DNA of 64,000 nucleotides, taken from contig JBMHCD010000004.1 in NCBI GenBank assembly GCA_049890095.1, forward strand, positions 124,001-188,000, given 5' to 3'. Position 1 is the first letter of the stretch. Each line of letters opens with the position of its first letter. The notes under the pieces were generated by a model. That model had not been told where the DNA came from. It saw nothing but the letters and a program-made list of their open reading frames with translations, and searched no databases. This document shows positions 19,313 through 28,327 of the stretch, in pieces. The DNA is from JABAYQ01 sp049890095 (GTDB lineage Bacteria; Bacteroidota; Bacteroidia; Flavobacteriales; UBA7312). Position numbers and translations under genes: made by a program.

Positions 19313-20476
19313 ATGAAAAAACATTACTACACTATGTGTATGTTATTACTTCCGTTTATAGCATATACACAAAACCAATTAACCTTTATTGATAAAGAAA
19401 AATTTAGCGTTGGCTTGAACGTTGGAAGTGTTTATGATCACTACGCCGATAATGGTATAGAATCCTTTACCAACTTTTCTAGCAATTATGAAGATGATTT
19501 GTCTTTAGGTTTTTCCGCTAGTTTATACTACGACCTAACTCCAAATTTTAGCCTTGGGATAGATGCAGGATTTGCAGATATATATGGAGATAACAACGAA
19601 GCATATTACTATGGAGAATTTAAAGATTTCAACTTTACAACTAAACTAAACTTTCTTCGTTATCGAAATATTGAACTATACGGGCGTTTATCTAGCGGTA
19701 TCGTTCAATACGATGCAGTGGTAAAAGTAAAAGATGACAAATCCGTATTTAATAGAGAAAGCGGAGAGTCCTTAAAATCTAGCGTTGCCTTAGGTTTAGA
19801 ATATCAGATTAAACCAAGATTATCCGTTTTATTTGATGCTAATTTCAACAGAGTAGCTAGCGATAACTTTGATGGAATTAACGAAAGATTAGAAAATTCA
19901 AAATACTTTGTTACTTCCATTGGTGTTCAATACCAACCTGGTTTAAGTAAAAAAGAACAGGAGTCTTCTGACTTAGAGAACTTTACACAAGAAGTTGATC
20001 AAAAAATGGATAGTAATAATAAATATTTGAAAAACGAAATAGATCGACTATCTAAAAAACTTAAAAAAATCGAACAACAAGAGCCTCAAAATAATCGTGA
20101 AAGTGTGACCGATTATAAAGAACAAAACAGAGAGCCAAACTTCGATTTAAATCAAACTATTTTTTACAAACCAGGAAAATATTTTGCTAGTTTATCTGCT
20201 CTAGAAAATTTGGCTGAAATTAGTCAGTTTATGAAAAAAAATTCCGACTATAAAGCTATCATTACAGGCTATACAGACTCGGATGCGAGCAATGCTTTAA
20301 ATAATGAATTAGCTCAAAAAAGAGCAGAAAATATTCAGTCTTACTTATCTGCCCTAGGTATAAACAAAAGTAGAATTCAGACTGTTTATAAAGGAGAAGA
20401 AAATCCTATTGTACCCAACAAAAACGATATTTATAAGCAACTAAATCGAAGAGTTGAAATTAGCCTTATCAAATAA
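19313..20476 (+). CDS. OmpA-family outer membrane protein
   Basis: The 387-residue protein has a signal peptide (to about residue 19, AYTQ), an eight-strand-like beta-barrel region (about 25-215, ending QYQPG), a charged coiled-coil linker (about 220-270) and a C-terminal OmpA-like peptidoglycan-binding domain. The last shows GYTDSDASNALNNELAQKRA near residue 320 and ends NRRVEISL. It should sit in the outer membrane with its C-terminal domain gripping peptidoglycan. The gene is monocistronic: it is divergent from tadA and closed by a clear terminator. Confidence 0.9.
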   Translation: MKKHYYTMCMLLLPFIAYTQNQLTFIDKEKFSVGLNVGSVYDHYADNGIESFTNFSSNYEDDLSLGFSASLYYDLTPNFSLGIDAGFADIYGDNNEAYYYGEFKDFNFTTKLNFLRYRNIELYGRLSSGIVQYDAVVKVKDDKSVFNRESGESLKSSVALGLEYQIKPRLSVLFDANFNRVASDNFDGINERLENSKYFVTSIGVQYQPGLSKKEQESSDLENFTQEVDQKMDSNNKYLKNEIDRLSKKLKKIEQQEPQNNRESVTDYKEQNREPNFDLNQTIFYKPGKYFASLSALENLAEISQFMKKNSDYKAIITGYTDSDASNALNNELAQKRAENIQSYLSALGINKSRIQTVYKGEENPIVPNKNDIYKQLNRRVEISLIK

Positions 20477-20497
20477 TTTTTTGTTAGATTGGTAAAA

Positions 20498-20529
20498 AGC
20501 AGGTAAAAAATAATTTACCTGCTTTTTTT
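20498..20529 (+). terminator. Intrinsic terminator after the OmpA-family gene
   Basis: A 10-bp stem (AGCAGGTAAA paired with TTTACCTGCT) with a six-base loop is followed by seven T residues. It lies 21 bases after the stop codon. Confidence 0.88.
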
Positions 20530-20568
20530 ATGCCATACATTTGTGTAAGAAAAGCATAAAATAAATTG

Positions 20569-20576
20569 TAATTTTG
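20569..20576 (+). promoter_or_regulatory. -7 box (TAATTTTG) before aspS
   Basis: TAATTTTG ends 21 bases before the aspS ATG. A second match, TACATTTG at 20536-20543, lies further upstream; its TTTG could double as a -33-like element for the proximal box, although the 25-base gap is long. Confidence 0.45.
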
Positions 20577-20597
20577 TAAAATAAATCATTAATTATT

Positions 20598-22340
20598 ATG
20601 CTACGATCACATAATTGTGGAGCATTAAGCTCCAAAAACATCGGACAAAAAGTAACTCTAAGTGGATGGGTACAGAAAAGTAGAGATTTAGGAGGAATGA
20701 CTTTTGTTGACCTTAGAGATCGTTATGGCATTACTCAATTAGCGTTTAATCTAGAAACTAATGCTGACCTATGCTTAAAGGCCCGAAAACTAGCTAGGGA
20801 ATACGTGATTCAAGCAAAAGGAATGGTAATTGAAAGATCTAGTAAGAATAGTAAAATAGCAACTGGCGAAATCGAAATTGAAGTAACAGAGTTAAACATT
20901 CTTAATCCGTCTATTACTCCTCCTTTTACTATTGAAGACCAAAGCGATGGAGGAGAAGATTTAAGAATGCAGTTTCGATATTTAGATATTCGAAGAAACC
21001 CTGTTCGGGAAAACTTAATGTTGCGTCATCGTTTGTCTACAGAAACCAGAAAATATCTTGATAATCAAGATTTTATTGAAGTAGAAACACCTTACCTTAT
21101 TAAATCTACTCCTGAAGGAGCTCGTGATTTTGTGGTTCCATCACGAATGAACGAAGGACAATTTTACGCATTACCTCAATCGCCTCAAACTTTTAAGCAA
21201 TTACTAATGGTTGGAGGTATCGACAAATACTATCAAATTGTTAAATGCTTTAGAGACGAAGACCTTAGAGCGGATAGACAACCTGAGTTTACACAAATCG
21301 ATTGCGAAATGTCTTTTATTGAACAAGAAGATATTTTAAATACTTTCGAAGGACTTACCAGGCACTTACTTAAAGAAATTAAAGGAGTTGAACTAGATCA
21401 ATTTCCTAGAATGAGTTACGATCAAGCAATGGAACTTTATGGGTCAGACAAACCAGACATTCGTTTTGATATGACCTTTAATAATTTAAACGATGTTGCC
21501 CAACAAAACAATTTTGTGGTATTTGATAGTGCAGAGCTGGTTGTTGGTATTTGTGCTAAAGGATGTAGCGATTGGACCCGCAAACAACTTGATAAACTAA
21601 CCGATTTTGTTAAAAGACCTCAAATCGGAGCTAAAGGACTAGTATATTGCAAATACAACACGGATGGTAGTTTTAAATCGTCTGTTGATAAATTCTTTAA
21701 TCAGGATGATTTGGCAAAGTGGGCTAAAAAAATGAATGCTCAAAAAGGTGATTTAATTCTCGTTTTATCTGGCAACACTAAGGATGTAAGAAAACAAATG
21801 AACGAACTTAGGCTAGAAGTAGCTCAACAATTAGGGCTTAGAGACCCAAATGTTTTTGCCCCTTTATGGGTTGTAGATTTTCCATTATTGGAATGGGATG
21901 AAGAAAGCCAGCGTTTTCATGCAATGCATCATCCATTTACTTCTCCTAAGGCTGAAGATTTAGATAAATTAGATAGCGACCCGGCGGCAGTAAGAGCAAA
22001 CGCATACGATTTAGTAATGAACGGAAGCGAAATTGGTGGCGGATCTATACGTATTCACGACAAGGAATTACAAAGGTTAATGTTCAAACATTTAGGTTTT
22101 AGCGAACAAGAAGCAAAAGACCAATTTGGATTTCTCATGCAAGCTTTCGAATATGGTGCTCCACCTCATGGAGGTATTGCATTCGGATTTGATCGTTTGT
22201 GTTCTTTATTTGGTGGGCAAGAAAGTATAAGAGATTTTATTGCTTTTCCAAAAAACAACTCCGGAAGAGATGTCATGATTGATGCTCCATCCATTATCGA
22301 CAATCAACAATTAGATGAGTTGCATATCAAATTAAAATAA
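20598..22340 (+). CDS. aspS: Aspartyl-tRNA synthetase
   Basis: A class II synthetase (580 aa, bacterial type). An OB-fold anticodon-binding domain lies at about residues 1-105 (GWVQKSRDLGGMTFVDLRD). The catalytic domain follows with motif 2 FRDEDLRADRQPEFTQID near residue 218, a bacterial GAD-like insertion (about 290-400), and motif 3 GIAFGFDRLCSLFGG near residue 528. It attaches aspartate to tRNA-Asp. Whether it is discriminating or also charges tRNA-Asn cannot be decided here; the presence of gatC in the window leaves the second option open. It is transcribed alone, between two terminators. Confidence 0.95.
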   Translation: MLRSHNCGALSSKNIGQKVTLSGWVQKSRDLGGMTFVDLRDRYGITQLAFNLETNADLCLKARKLAREYVIQAKGMVIERSSKNSKIATGEIEIEVTELNILNPSITPPFTIEDQSDGGEDLRMQFRYLDIRRNPVRENLMLRHRLSTETRKYLDNQDFIEVETPYLIKSTPEGARDFVVPSRMNEGQFYALPQSPQTFKQLLMVGGIDKYYQIVKCFRDEDLRADRQPEFTQIDCEMSFIEQEDILNTFEGLTRHLLKEIKGVELDQFPRMSYDQAMELYGSDKPDIRFDMTFNNLNDVAQQNNFVVFDSAELVVGICAKGCSDWTRKQLDKLTDFVKRPQIGAKGLVYCKYNTDGSFKSSVDKFFNQDDLAKWAKKMNAQKGDLILVLSGNTKDVRKQMNELRLEVAQQLGLRDPNVFAPLWVVDFPLLEWDEESQRFHAMHHPFTSPKAEDLDKLDSDPAAVRANAYDLVMNGSEIGGGSIRIHDKELQRLMFKHLGFSEQEAKDQFGFLMQAFEYGAPPHGGIAFGFDRLCSLFGGQESIRDFIAFPKNNSGRDVMIDAPSIIDNQQLDELHIKLK

Positions 22341-22368
22341 AAAAAGCCCTAAATATTTAGGGCTTTTT
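22341..22368. terminator. Bidirectional intrinsic terminator between aspS and hppD
   Basis: An inverted repeat (AAAAAGCCCTAAA, TA, TTTAGGGCTTTTT) between two convergent genes gives a T tract in both directions: five T on the plus strand and a longer run on the minus strand. Confidence 0.9.
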
Positions 22369-22387
22369 CAATTGTTTATTTTCAAAA

Positions 22388-23551
22388 TTAAAGAGTTCCT
22401 CTGTTACTTTGTTCTCTTTCTATTGCTTCAAATAAAGCTTTAAAATTTCCTTTTCCAAAAGACTGAGCTCCTTTTCTTTGAATAATTTCAAAAAACATCG
22501 TTGGACGATCTACAACAGGTTTAGTAAATAATTGTAACAGATAACCTTCATCATCTCGATCAATTAGAATACCATGTTTTTTAAGAACCTCAACATCCTC
22601 ATCTATTTCCCCTACTCTATCCAATAAATCATCGTAATAGCTATCGGGCACATATAAAAACTCCACTCCTCTTTTACGCATTGCCGAAACAGTAGCAACA
22701 ATATCGTCTGTTGCAACAGCAATGTGCTGAACACCTGGTCCGTTATAAAATTCTATGTACTCCTCAATCTGAGATTTTTTCTTTCCTTCAGCAGGCTCAT
22801 TAATTGGAAACTTTATGCGTCCATTACCATTACTCATTACCTTACTCATTAAGGCAGTATAATCGGTAGAAATATCATTATCATCAAATGAAATAATTTG
22901 AGCAAAGCCCATTACTTTAGCATAAAACTCACACCATTTGTTCATTTCATCCCAATCTACATTACCAACCATGTGATCGATAAACTTAATACCAACTGGT
23001 TCTGGATTATAATGACTTTCCCATTTTCTATATCCTGGCAAAAAGACTCCATTATAGTTTTTCCTTTCTACAAAAATATGCACCGTTTCTCCATAGGTGT
23101 AAATACCTGATCGAACTACAATTCCATTTTCATCTTTTTCTGTGGTTGGTTCCATGTATGACTTGGCACCTCTTTTAGTTGTCTCTTGCCATGCTTTAGT
23201 AGCGTCTTCTACCCACAAAGCCACCACTTTTACTCCATCTCCATGAGTATTTATATGTTCATTTATTAATCCATCTTTAGTTAGAGGGCTTGTCAATACT
23301 AAGCGAATTTTATCTTGTTTCAACACATATGAAACTCGATCTTTCATTCCTGTTTCTAATCCTGCATAAGCCTCACTCTGAAAACCAAATGCAGTTTTAT
23401 AAAAATGAGCAGATTGTTTTGCATTTCCTACATACAATTCCACATAATCAGTACCTAATAATGGTAAAAAGTCTTCCGCCTCTTCAAATAATTTTTTAAG
23501 ACTGTATTCCGTATTCTGTAAGTTTTTTAAATTTTTTATATCAGCTGCCAT
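22388..23551 (-). CDS. hppD: 4-Hydroxyphenylpyruvate dioxygenase
   Basis: This 387-residue Fe(II) enzyme converts 4-hydroxyphenylpyruvate to homogentisate in tyrosine degradation. It consists of two vicinal-oxygen-chelate repeats. The 2-His-1-Glu iron ligands can be placed in FIDHMVGNV (about residue 192), GVQHIAVATDD (about 274) and MFFEIIQRKG (about 354). It is the last gene of an operon with hmgA (four-base gap), and the next step of the pathway is encoded immediately upstream. It ends at a bidirectional terminator. Confidence 0.95.
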   Translation of the reverse strand: MAADIKNLKNLQNTEYSLKKLFEEAEDFLPLLGTDYVELYVGNAKQSAHFYKTAFGFQSEAYAGLETGMKDRVSYVLKQDKIRLVLTSPLTKDGLINEHINTHGDGVKVVALWVEDATKAWQETTKRGAKSYMEPTTEKDENGIVVRSGIYTYGETVHIFVERKNYNGVFLPGYRKWESHYNPEPVGIKFIDHMVGNVDWDEMNKWCEFYAKVMGFAQIISFDDNDISTDYTALMSKVMSNGNGRIKFPINEPAEGKKKSQIEEYIEFYNGPGVQHIAVATDDIVATVSAMRKRGVEFLYVPDSYYDDLLDRVGEIDEDVEVLKKHGILIDRDDEGYLLQLFTKPVVDRPTMFFEIIQRKGAQSFGKGNFKALFEAIEREQSNRGTL

Positions 23552-23555
23552 ATTT

Positions 23556-24725
23556 TTATTTATTATTTTTTTCTAACCAGGATAAATGATAATCTCCATC
23601 AATTATATTCATTGCTTGCTCAGTCACCATTAAGGGTTTAAAAGTATCAACCATTACGGCAAGCTCTTCGGTAACAGTTTGACCTATACTTCTTTCGGTA
23701 GCTCCTGGATGAGGTCCGTGGGGAATACCACCAGGATGTAGTGTAATTTGTCCTTTTTCAATATTGTTTCTACTCATGAAATCACCATCTACATAGTATA
23801 ATACTTCGTCAGAATCTATATTGGAATGATTATATGGTGCAGGAATTGCTTGAGGATGATAATCGTATAATCTAGGACAGAAAGAACAAACCACAAAACC
23901 ATTTGCTTCAAATGTTTGATGAACTGGTGGCGGTTGATGAACCCTTCCTGTAATAGGTTCAAAATCATGAATAGAAAAAGCGTACGGATAATTATAACCA
24001 TCCCATCCAACAACATCAAAAGGATGAGAAGCATAAACATAATCATGTAGCAGTCCTTGCTTTTTTATCTTGATAGTAAAATCTCCTTTCTCATCATGAG
24101 TTTCTAAATTTTGAGGTCTTCGTAAATCTCGTTCACAGAAAGGGGAATGCTCCAATAGTTGCCCGAACCAATTTCGATATCGTTTTGGCGTATACATTGG
24201 ACTTGCGGACTCCACAATAAACAACCTATTATCTTCATTATCAAACTCAATACAATAGATCATTCCCCTAGGAATTAGTAGATAATCTCCATAAGAAAAA
24301 CTAAGGTTTCCAACTAATGTTCTCAGAGTACCTGATCCTTTGTGTATGAATAATAATTCGTCACAATCTGTATTTTTATAAAAATAACCATTCATAGACT
24401 GTTTTGGTGCTGCTAATGAAATATGAACATCACTATTGACTAAAATGGGCACTCTACTTTCTAGAAAATCATCTTTTGCAGGAACTGAAAAACCTTTTAA
24501 GCTAATTGATTTTAAATTTTTTTCAATTGCTATTTTTGGTGATATATCTGTTGATCCATTAATTTTTTTCACCATTGTAGGTCTATGAGTATGATACAAT
24601 AGCGACGACATTCCATCAAAACCTACTGTTCCGAATAACTGTTCATAATATAAGCCTCCGTCTTGTTTCTTGAAAATAGTATGTCGTTTTTTAGGAATCT
24701 CTCCTAATTTATGATAAAATGGCAT
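23556..24725 (-). CDS. hmgA: Homogentisate 1,2-dioxygenase
   Basis: The 389-residue cupin-fold dioxygenase opens the aromatic ring of homogentisate to maleylacetoacetate. Recognisable blocks are GFDGMSSLLYH near the N-terminus, PPPVHQTFEANGFVVCSF, PYNHSNIDSDEVLYYV and LHPGGIPHGPHPGA; the last two include His/Glu residues of the iron site. It is somewhat shorter than mammalian HGD but normal for Bacteroidota. It lies between trhO and hppD with gaps of three or four bases. Fumarylacetoacetase is not in the window. Confidence 0.93.
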   Translation of the reverse strand: MPFYHKLGEIPKKRHTIFKKQDGGLYYEQLFGTVGFDGMSSLLYHTHRPTMVKKINGSTDISPKIAIEKNLKSISLKGFSVPAKDDFLESRVPILVNSDVHISLAAPKQSMNGYFYKNTDCDELLFIHKGSGTLRTLVGNLSFSYGDYLLIPRGMIYCIEFDNEDNRLFIVESASPMYTPKRYRNWFGQLLEHSPFCERDLRRPQNLETHDEKGDFTIKIKKQGLLHDYVYASHPFDVVGWDGYNYPYAFSIHDFEPITGRVHQPPPVHQTFEANGFVVCSFCPRLYDYHPQAIPAPYNHSNIDSDEVLYYVDGDFMSRNNIEKGQITLHPGGIPHGPHPGATERSIGQTVTEELAVMVDTFKPLMVTEQAMNIIDGDYHLSWLEKNNK

Positions 24726-24728
24726 TTT

Positions 24729-25790
24729 TTAACAATTTTTAGAGTTAAACATTTTGGACAAATCCACTTTTTGATGACTATGAAAACGTTTTTTGTTTTC
24801 TTTTCCTTTTCGTAATTTTTTTTGCTCTTCATCAGGAAGACTTACCGTTTCTAAACAGTTTGGCGAACAACACATTTGATTTTTTTTCTGACACTTCTCA
24901 CACTGAATAAATAATAAATTACAATTTACATTTTTACAGTTTACATGTGTATCTGATTTTTCGCCACACTGATGACAATTAGAAATTACTTCCATACTTA
25001 CACGCTCTGCTAGTCGGCCATCAAAAACAAAATTTTTGCCTTTAAACTTATTTTGTAAGTTGGGCTTTTGCTCTAGCTGTCTAACATAATCAATTATACC
25101 GCCATGCAATTGATTAACGTCCTCAAAACCATGATGTTTTAAATAAGCTGATGTTTTTTCACAACGAATTCCCCCAGTACAATATAACAATACCTTACTC
25201 TGTTTCTTGCCCTCCAACATTTGTTTTACTTCGGGCAGCTCTTCCTTAAAAGTTTCTGATTGTGGACAAATAGCATTTTCGAAATGACCTATTTCACTTT
25301 CATAATGATTTCTCATATCTACTACTATTGCTCCTTTATCAATCGCTTCATTCCATTGCTCAGCATTCAAATGAGTACCTACATTTGTTACATCATACTC
25401 GTCTAGCGTTAATCCATCGGCAACAATTTGATTTCTTACTTTGATTGTTAATTTATAAAAAGAAAACTCGGATTCTTGAACCGCTATTTTGAAAGGTACA
25501 TTTTTAAGCTCTTCAAACTCATCTATCGACTGCCTAAACTGTTGCATTCGATTCTCAGGAATACTAATCTGTGCGTTTATTCCCTCTTTTGCAATATATA
25601 CTCGTCCTAACACTTCCAGCTTTTGCCATCGCTCAAACAAAACATCTCTCATGTGATCAGGATGATTAAAAATAACGTAACGATAAAAAGATACTGTAGT
25701 ACGTTTAAACTTTTCGTTTTGCAAACGTTCTAGAGCTTGTGCTTTATTTAGCTTATTTCTTAATCCTTTTTTGTTAGCGTTGGGATCCAT
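24729..25790 (-). CDS. trhO: tRNA uridine(34) hydroxylase, rhodanese family (TrhO/YceA)
   Basis: The 353-residue protein has the YceA N-terminal domain, a rhodanese domain with the active-site loop YCTGGIRCEK (about residue 203) and a Cys-rich C-terminal zinc-like region (CHQCGEKSD, CEKCQKKNQMCCSPNC). TrhO makes 5-hydroxyuridine at position 34 of several tRNAs in an oxygen-dependent reaction. All expected Cys residues are present. It is the first gene of a tight operon with hmgA and hppD, an unexpected pairing of tRNA modification with tyrosine catabolism. A good promoter lies upstream. Confidence 0.9.
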   Translation of the reverse strand: MDPNANKKGLRNKLNKAQALERLQNEKFKRTTVSFYRYVIFNHPDHMRDVLFERWQKLEVLGRVYIAKEGINAQISIPENRMQQFRQSIDEFEELKNVPFKIAVQESEFSFYKLTIKVRNQIVADGLTLDEYDVTNVGTHLNAEQWNEAIDKGAIVVDMRNHYESEIGHFENAICPQSETFKEELPEVKQMLEGKKQSKVLLYCTGGIRCEKTSAYLKHHGFEDVNQLHGGIIDYVRQLEQKPNLQNKFKGKNFVFDGRLAERVSMEVISNCHQCGEKSDTHVNCKNVNCNLLFIQCEKCQKKNQMCCSPNCLETVSLPDEEQKKLRKGKENKKRFHSHQKVDLSKMFNSKNC

Positions 25791-25810
25791 TATAGCTTTT
25801 TCGATCTAGA

Positions 25811-25843
25811 CAAATGTACAAAAACAAATAGTAAATCATACAA
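25811..25843 (-). promoter_or_regulatory. Promoter of the trhO-hmgA-hppD operon
   Basis: On the minus strand a TTG (part of TTTTTTG) is followed after 22 bases by TACATTTG, matching TTG-N17-23-TAnnTTTG. The box ends 20 bases before the trhO ATG. Confidence 0.6.
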
Positions 25844-25869
25844 AAAATACTATCATTACACTTAAATAG

Positions 25870-25877
25870 TATATTTG
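25870..25877 (+). promoter_or_regulatory. -7 box (TATATTTG) for the threonine dehydrogenase-like/cysS operon
   Basis: TATATTTG fits the consensus and ends 20 bases before the ATG at 25898. No TTG -33 is visible. It lies back-to-back with the trhO promoter. Confidence 0.5.
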
Positions 25878-25897
25878 TAAATCAATTTAATTCGTTC

Positions 25898-26842
25898 ATG
25901 AAAGATACTATATTAGTAATAGGTTCTTGTGGTCAAATTGGCACCGAACTTGTACTTAAATTACGAGAAATATATGGGGAGGATAGAGTTATCGCCTCAG
26001 ATATACGACAACCCAATTCAAAAGAATTATTACAAAGTGGTCCATTTGAAATAATCGATGTTCTTGATCAGAAACGTTTAACATCTGTTGTAAAAAAATA
26101 TGGTGTCAATCAAATATATTTATTAGCAGCATTGCTTTCGGCAACTGCAGAAAAAAATATCGAATTGGGCTGGAGCTTAAATATGCAATCTCTGTCCAAT
26201 GTACTTGATTTAGCCCGTTTTGGCTCAATAAAAAAGATTTATTGGCCTAGTTCTATTGCCGTTTTTGGACCTACAACACCAAAATTAAATACTCCTCAAC
26301 ATACCATAATGGACCCTAACACTGTTTATGGAATTAGTAAGCTTGCAGGAGAAAGGTGGTGCGAATATTATTTCAAAAAATTTGGTGTGGACGTTAGAAG
26401 TATCAGATATCCAGGACTCATCAGCTGGAAATCCGAGCCAGGCGGAGGAACAACCGACTATGCCGTTCATATTTTTAAAGAAGCCATTAACAATGGAGAG
26501 TATCATTGTTTTTTAGAGTCAAAAACTACTTTACCAATGATGTATATGAACGACGCAATACGAGCAACCATAGAACTTATGGAAACAGAAAGTGCTAATG
26601 TTAAAATCCGTTCTTCCTATAATGTTGCAGGCTTAAGTTTTAATCCAGAACAATTGGGGCAAGAAATAAGACGTTTTTATCCTTCTTTCAAAATGAATTA
26701 CAAAATCGACTTTCGACAAGAAATCGCTAATAGTTGGCCTCAAAGCATTGACGATTCTGAAGCTCAAAATGACTGGAATTGGAAGTCTGAATATAATTTG
26801 TCAAAAATGAGTGAAGACATGATAAAAAATTTAAAAAATTAA
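25898..26842 (+). CDS. NAD-dependent epimerase/dehydratase, L-threonine 3-dehydrogenase-like
   Basis: The 314-residue short-chain-type extended SDR has a Rossmann motif (VIGSCGQIGTEL) at the N-terminus and the catalytic YxxxK in YGISKLAGE near residue 145. The block PGLISWKSEPGGGTTDYAV is characteristic of the UDP-galactose-epimerase-like L-threonine 3-dehydrogenases, which oxidise threonine to 2-amino-3-ketobutyrate. The partner ligase Kbl is not in the window, so the threonine assignment rests on sequence alone. It is followed by cysS after 15 bases, with no terminator between. Confidence 0.82.
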   Translation: MKDTILVIGSCGQIGTELVLKLREIYGEDRVIASDIRQPNSKELLQSGPFEIIDVLDQKRLTSVVKKYGVNQIYLLAALLSATAEKNIELGWSLNMQSLSNVLDLARFGSIKKIYWPSSIAVFGPTTPKLNTPQHTIMDPNTVYGISKLAGERWCEYYFKKFGVDVRSIRYPGLISWKSEPGGGTTDYAVHIFKEAINNGEYHCFLESKTTLPMMYMNDAIRATIELMETESANVKIRSSYNVAGLSFNPEQLGQEIRRFYPSFKMNYKIDFRQEIANSWPQSIDDSEAQNDWNWKSEYNLSKMSEDMIKNLKN

Positions 26843-26857
26843 TGTTAATTAGCTTAT

Positions 26858-28321
26858 ATGAAACAAATTATCAATGTCTATAATACTCTAAGTAGAAAGA
26901 AAGAGGTTTTTGAGCCTATCAACCCTCCTCATGTTGGCTTGTATGTTTGCGGACCAACCGTTTATGGAGATCCTCATTTAGGCCATGCCAGACCCGCAAT
27001 TACCTTTGATATTGTTTTTCGCTATCTTAACCATATTGGCTATAAAGTAAGATATGTTCGAAATATCACAGATGCTGGTCATTTGGTAGATGATGGAGAT
27101 CAAGGTGAAGATAAAATTGCGAAAAAGGCAAAACTAGAACAGCTTGAACCAATGGAGGTAGTTCAACATTACACCATTAGATATCATCAAGCCATGCAAC
27201 AATTAAACTGTTTACCTCCTTCTATAGAGCCTAGAGCAACAGGACATATAATAGAACAGATCGAAATGGTCAAAAAAATATTAGATAAAGGACTTGCCTA
27301 CCATGTTAACGGATCTGTATATCTGGATGTAAAAAAATATAACGAACATTATCCGTATGGGAAATTATCCGGAAGAAATTTAGAAGACACCCTAGAAAAT
27401 ACTAGAGAATTAGATGGTCAGAGTGAGAAAAAAAGTCCGGTTGATTTTGCTATTTGGAAAAAAGCTGCTCCTGAACATATTATGAGATGGGCTTCACCTT
27501 GGGGCGAAGGGTTTCCAGGCTGGCATCTAGAATGTTCTGCCATGAGTAGTAAATATTTAGGAAATCATTTTGACATACACGGAGGAGGAATGGATTTAGT
27601 TTTTCCTCATCATGAAGCAGAAATTGCCCAATCTAATGCATGCAATGATTGTGACCCTGCAAAGTATTGGATGCATAATAATATGATCACAATCAATGGT
27701 CAAAAAATGGGAAAATCACTAGGAAACTTTATAAATTTAGACCAATTTTTTAGTGGTAATCATAAGTTATTAGAAAGAGAATACCCCGCTATGACTGTTC
27801 GCTTTTTTATACTACAGGCACAGTACAGAAGTCAGCTAGATTTTTCTAATGACGCATTAATGGCAGCTGAAAAAGGTTTGCAAAAATTAATGGCAGCTAA
27901 AAATAGATTACAAGAATTGAAACCTAATAACAATTCTGATTATGATGTGAAGGAGTTAAAGCAAAATTGCTATAATGCTATGAATGATGATTTTAACACT
28001 CCTATTTTAATTGCTCATTTGTTTGATGGAGTTAAAATAATCAACTCTTGTAAGGCTCAAAAAGTTAATCTTACCCAAAATGATATTAATGAGCTAAAAA
28101 ACATCTTTGATGTTTTTGTAAGCAATATACTTGGACTTACCTCTGATGAAAACACTTCTGACGACCTAACTGATGAGGTAATGAAAATTGTATTACAACT
28201 TAGAAGTAAAGCTAAAACAGAAAAAGATTGGAGTACTGCCGATCTTATTAGAGATGAACTAAATAAAATTAATATTGAAGTTAAAGATAGTCCTGACGGT
28301 AGTTCTTGGACTATAAAATAA
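26858..28321 (+). CDS. cysS: Cysteinyl-tRNA synthetase
   Basis: This class I synthetase (487 aa) charges tRNA-Cys. The N-terminus has YVCGPTVYGDPHLGHAR, combining the zinc-binding Cys and the HIGH-type motif (HLGH). HLECSAMS, a further zinc-ligand region (HHEAEIAQS) and the KMSKS-type loop KMGKSLGN follow. The C-terminal helical anticodon-binding part ends near the stop. Length and motifs are normal. It lies in an operon-like row with the threonine dehydrogenase-like gene and an M28 peptidase. Confidence 0.95.
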   Translation: MKQIINVYNTLSRKKEVFEPINPPHVGLYVCGPTVYGDPHLGHARPAITFDIVFRYLNHIGYKVRYVRNITDAGHLVDDGDQGEDKIAKKAKLEQLEPMEVVQHYTIRYHQAMQQLNCLPPSIEPRATGHIIEQIEMVKKILDKGLAYHVNGSVYLDVKKYNEHYPYGKLSGRNLEDTLENTRELDGQSEKKSPVDFAIWKKAAPEHIMRWASPWGEGFPGWHLECSAMSSKYLGNHFDIHGGGMDLVFPHHEAEIAQSNACNDCDPAKYWMHNNMITINGQKMGKSLGNFINLDQFFSGNHKLLEREYPAMTVRFFILQAQYRSQLDFSNDALMAAEKGLQKLMAAKNRLQELKPNNNSDYDVKELKQNCYNAMNDDFNTPILIAHLFDGVKIINSCKAQKVNLTQNDINELKNIFDVFVSNILGLTSDENTSDDLTDEVMKIVLQLRSKAKTEKDWSTADLIRDELNKINIEVKDSPDGSSWTIK

Positions 28322-28327
28322 TACTAT

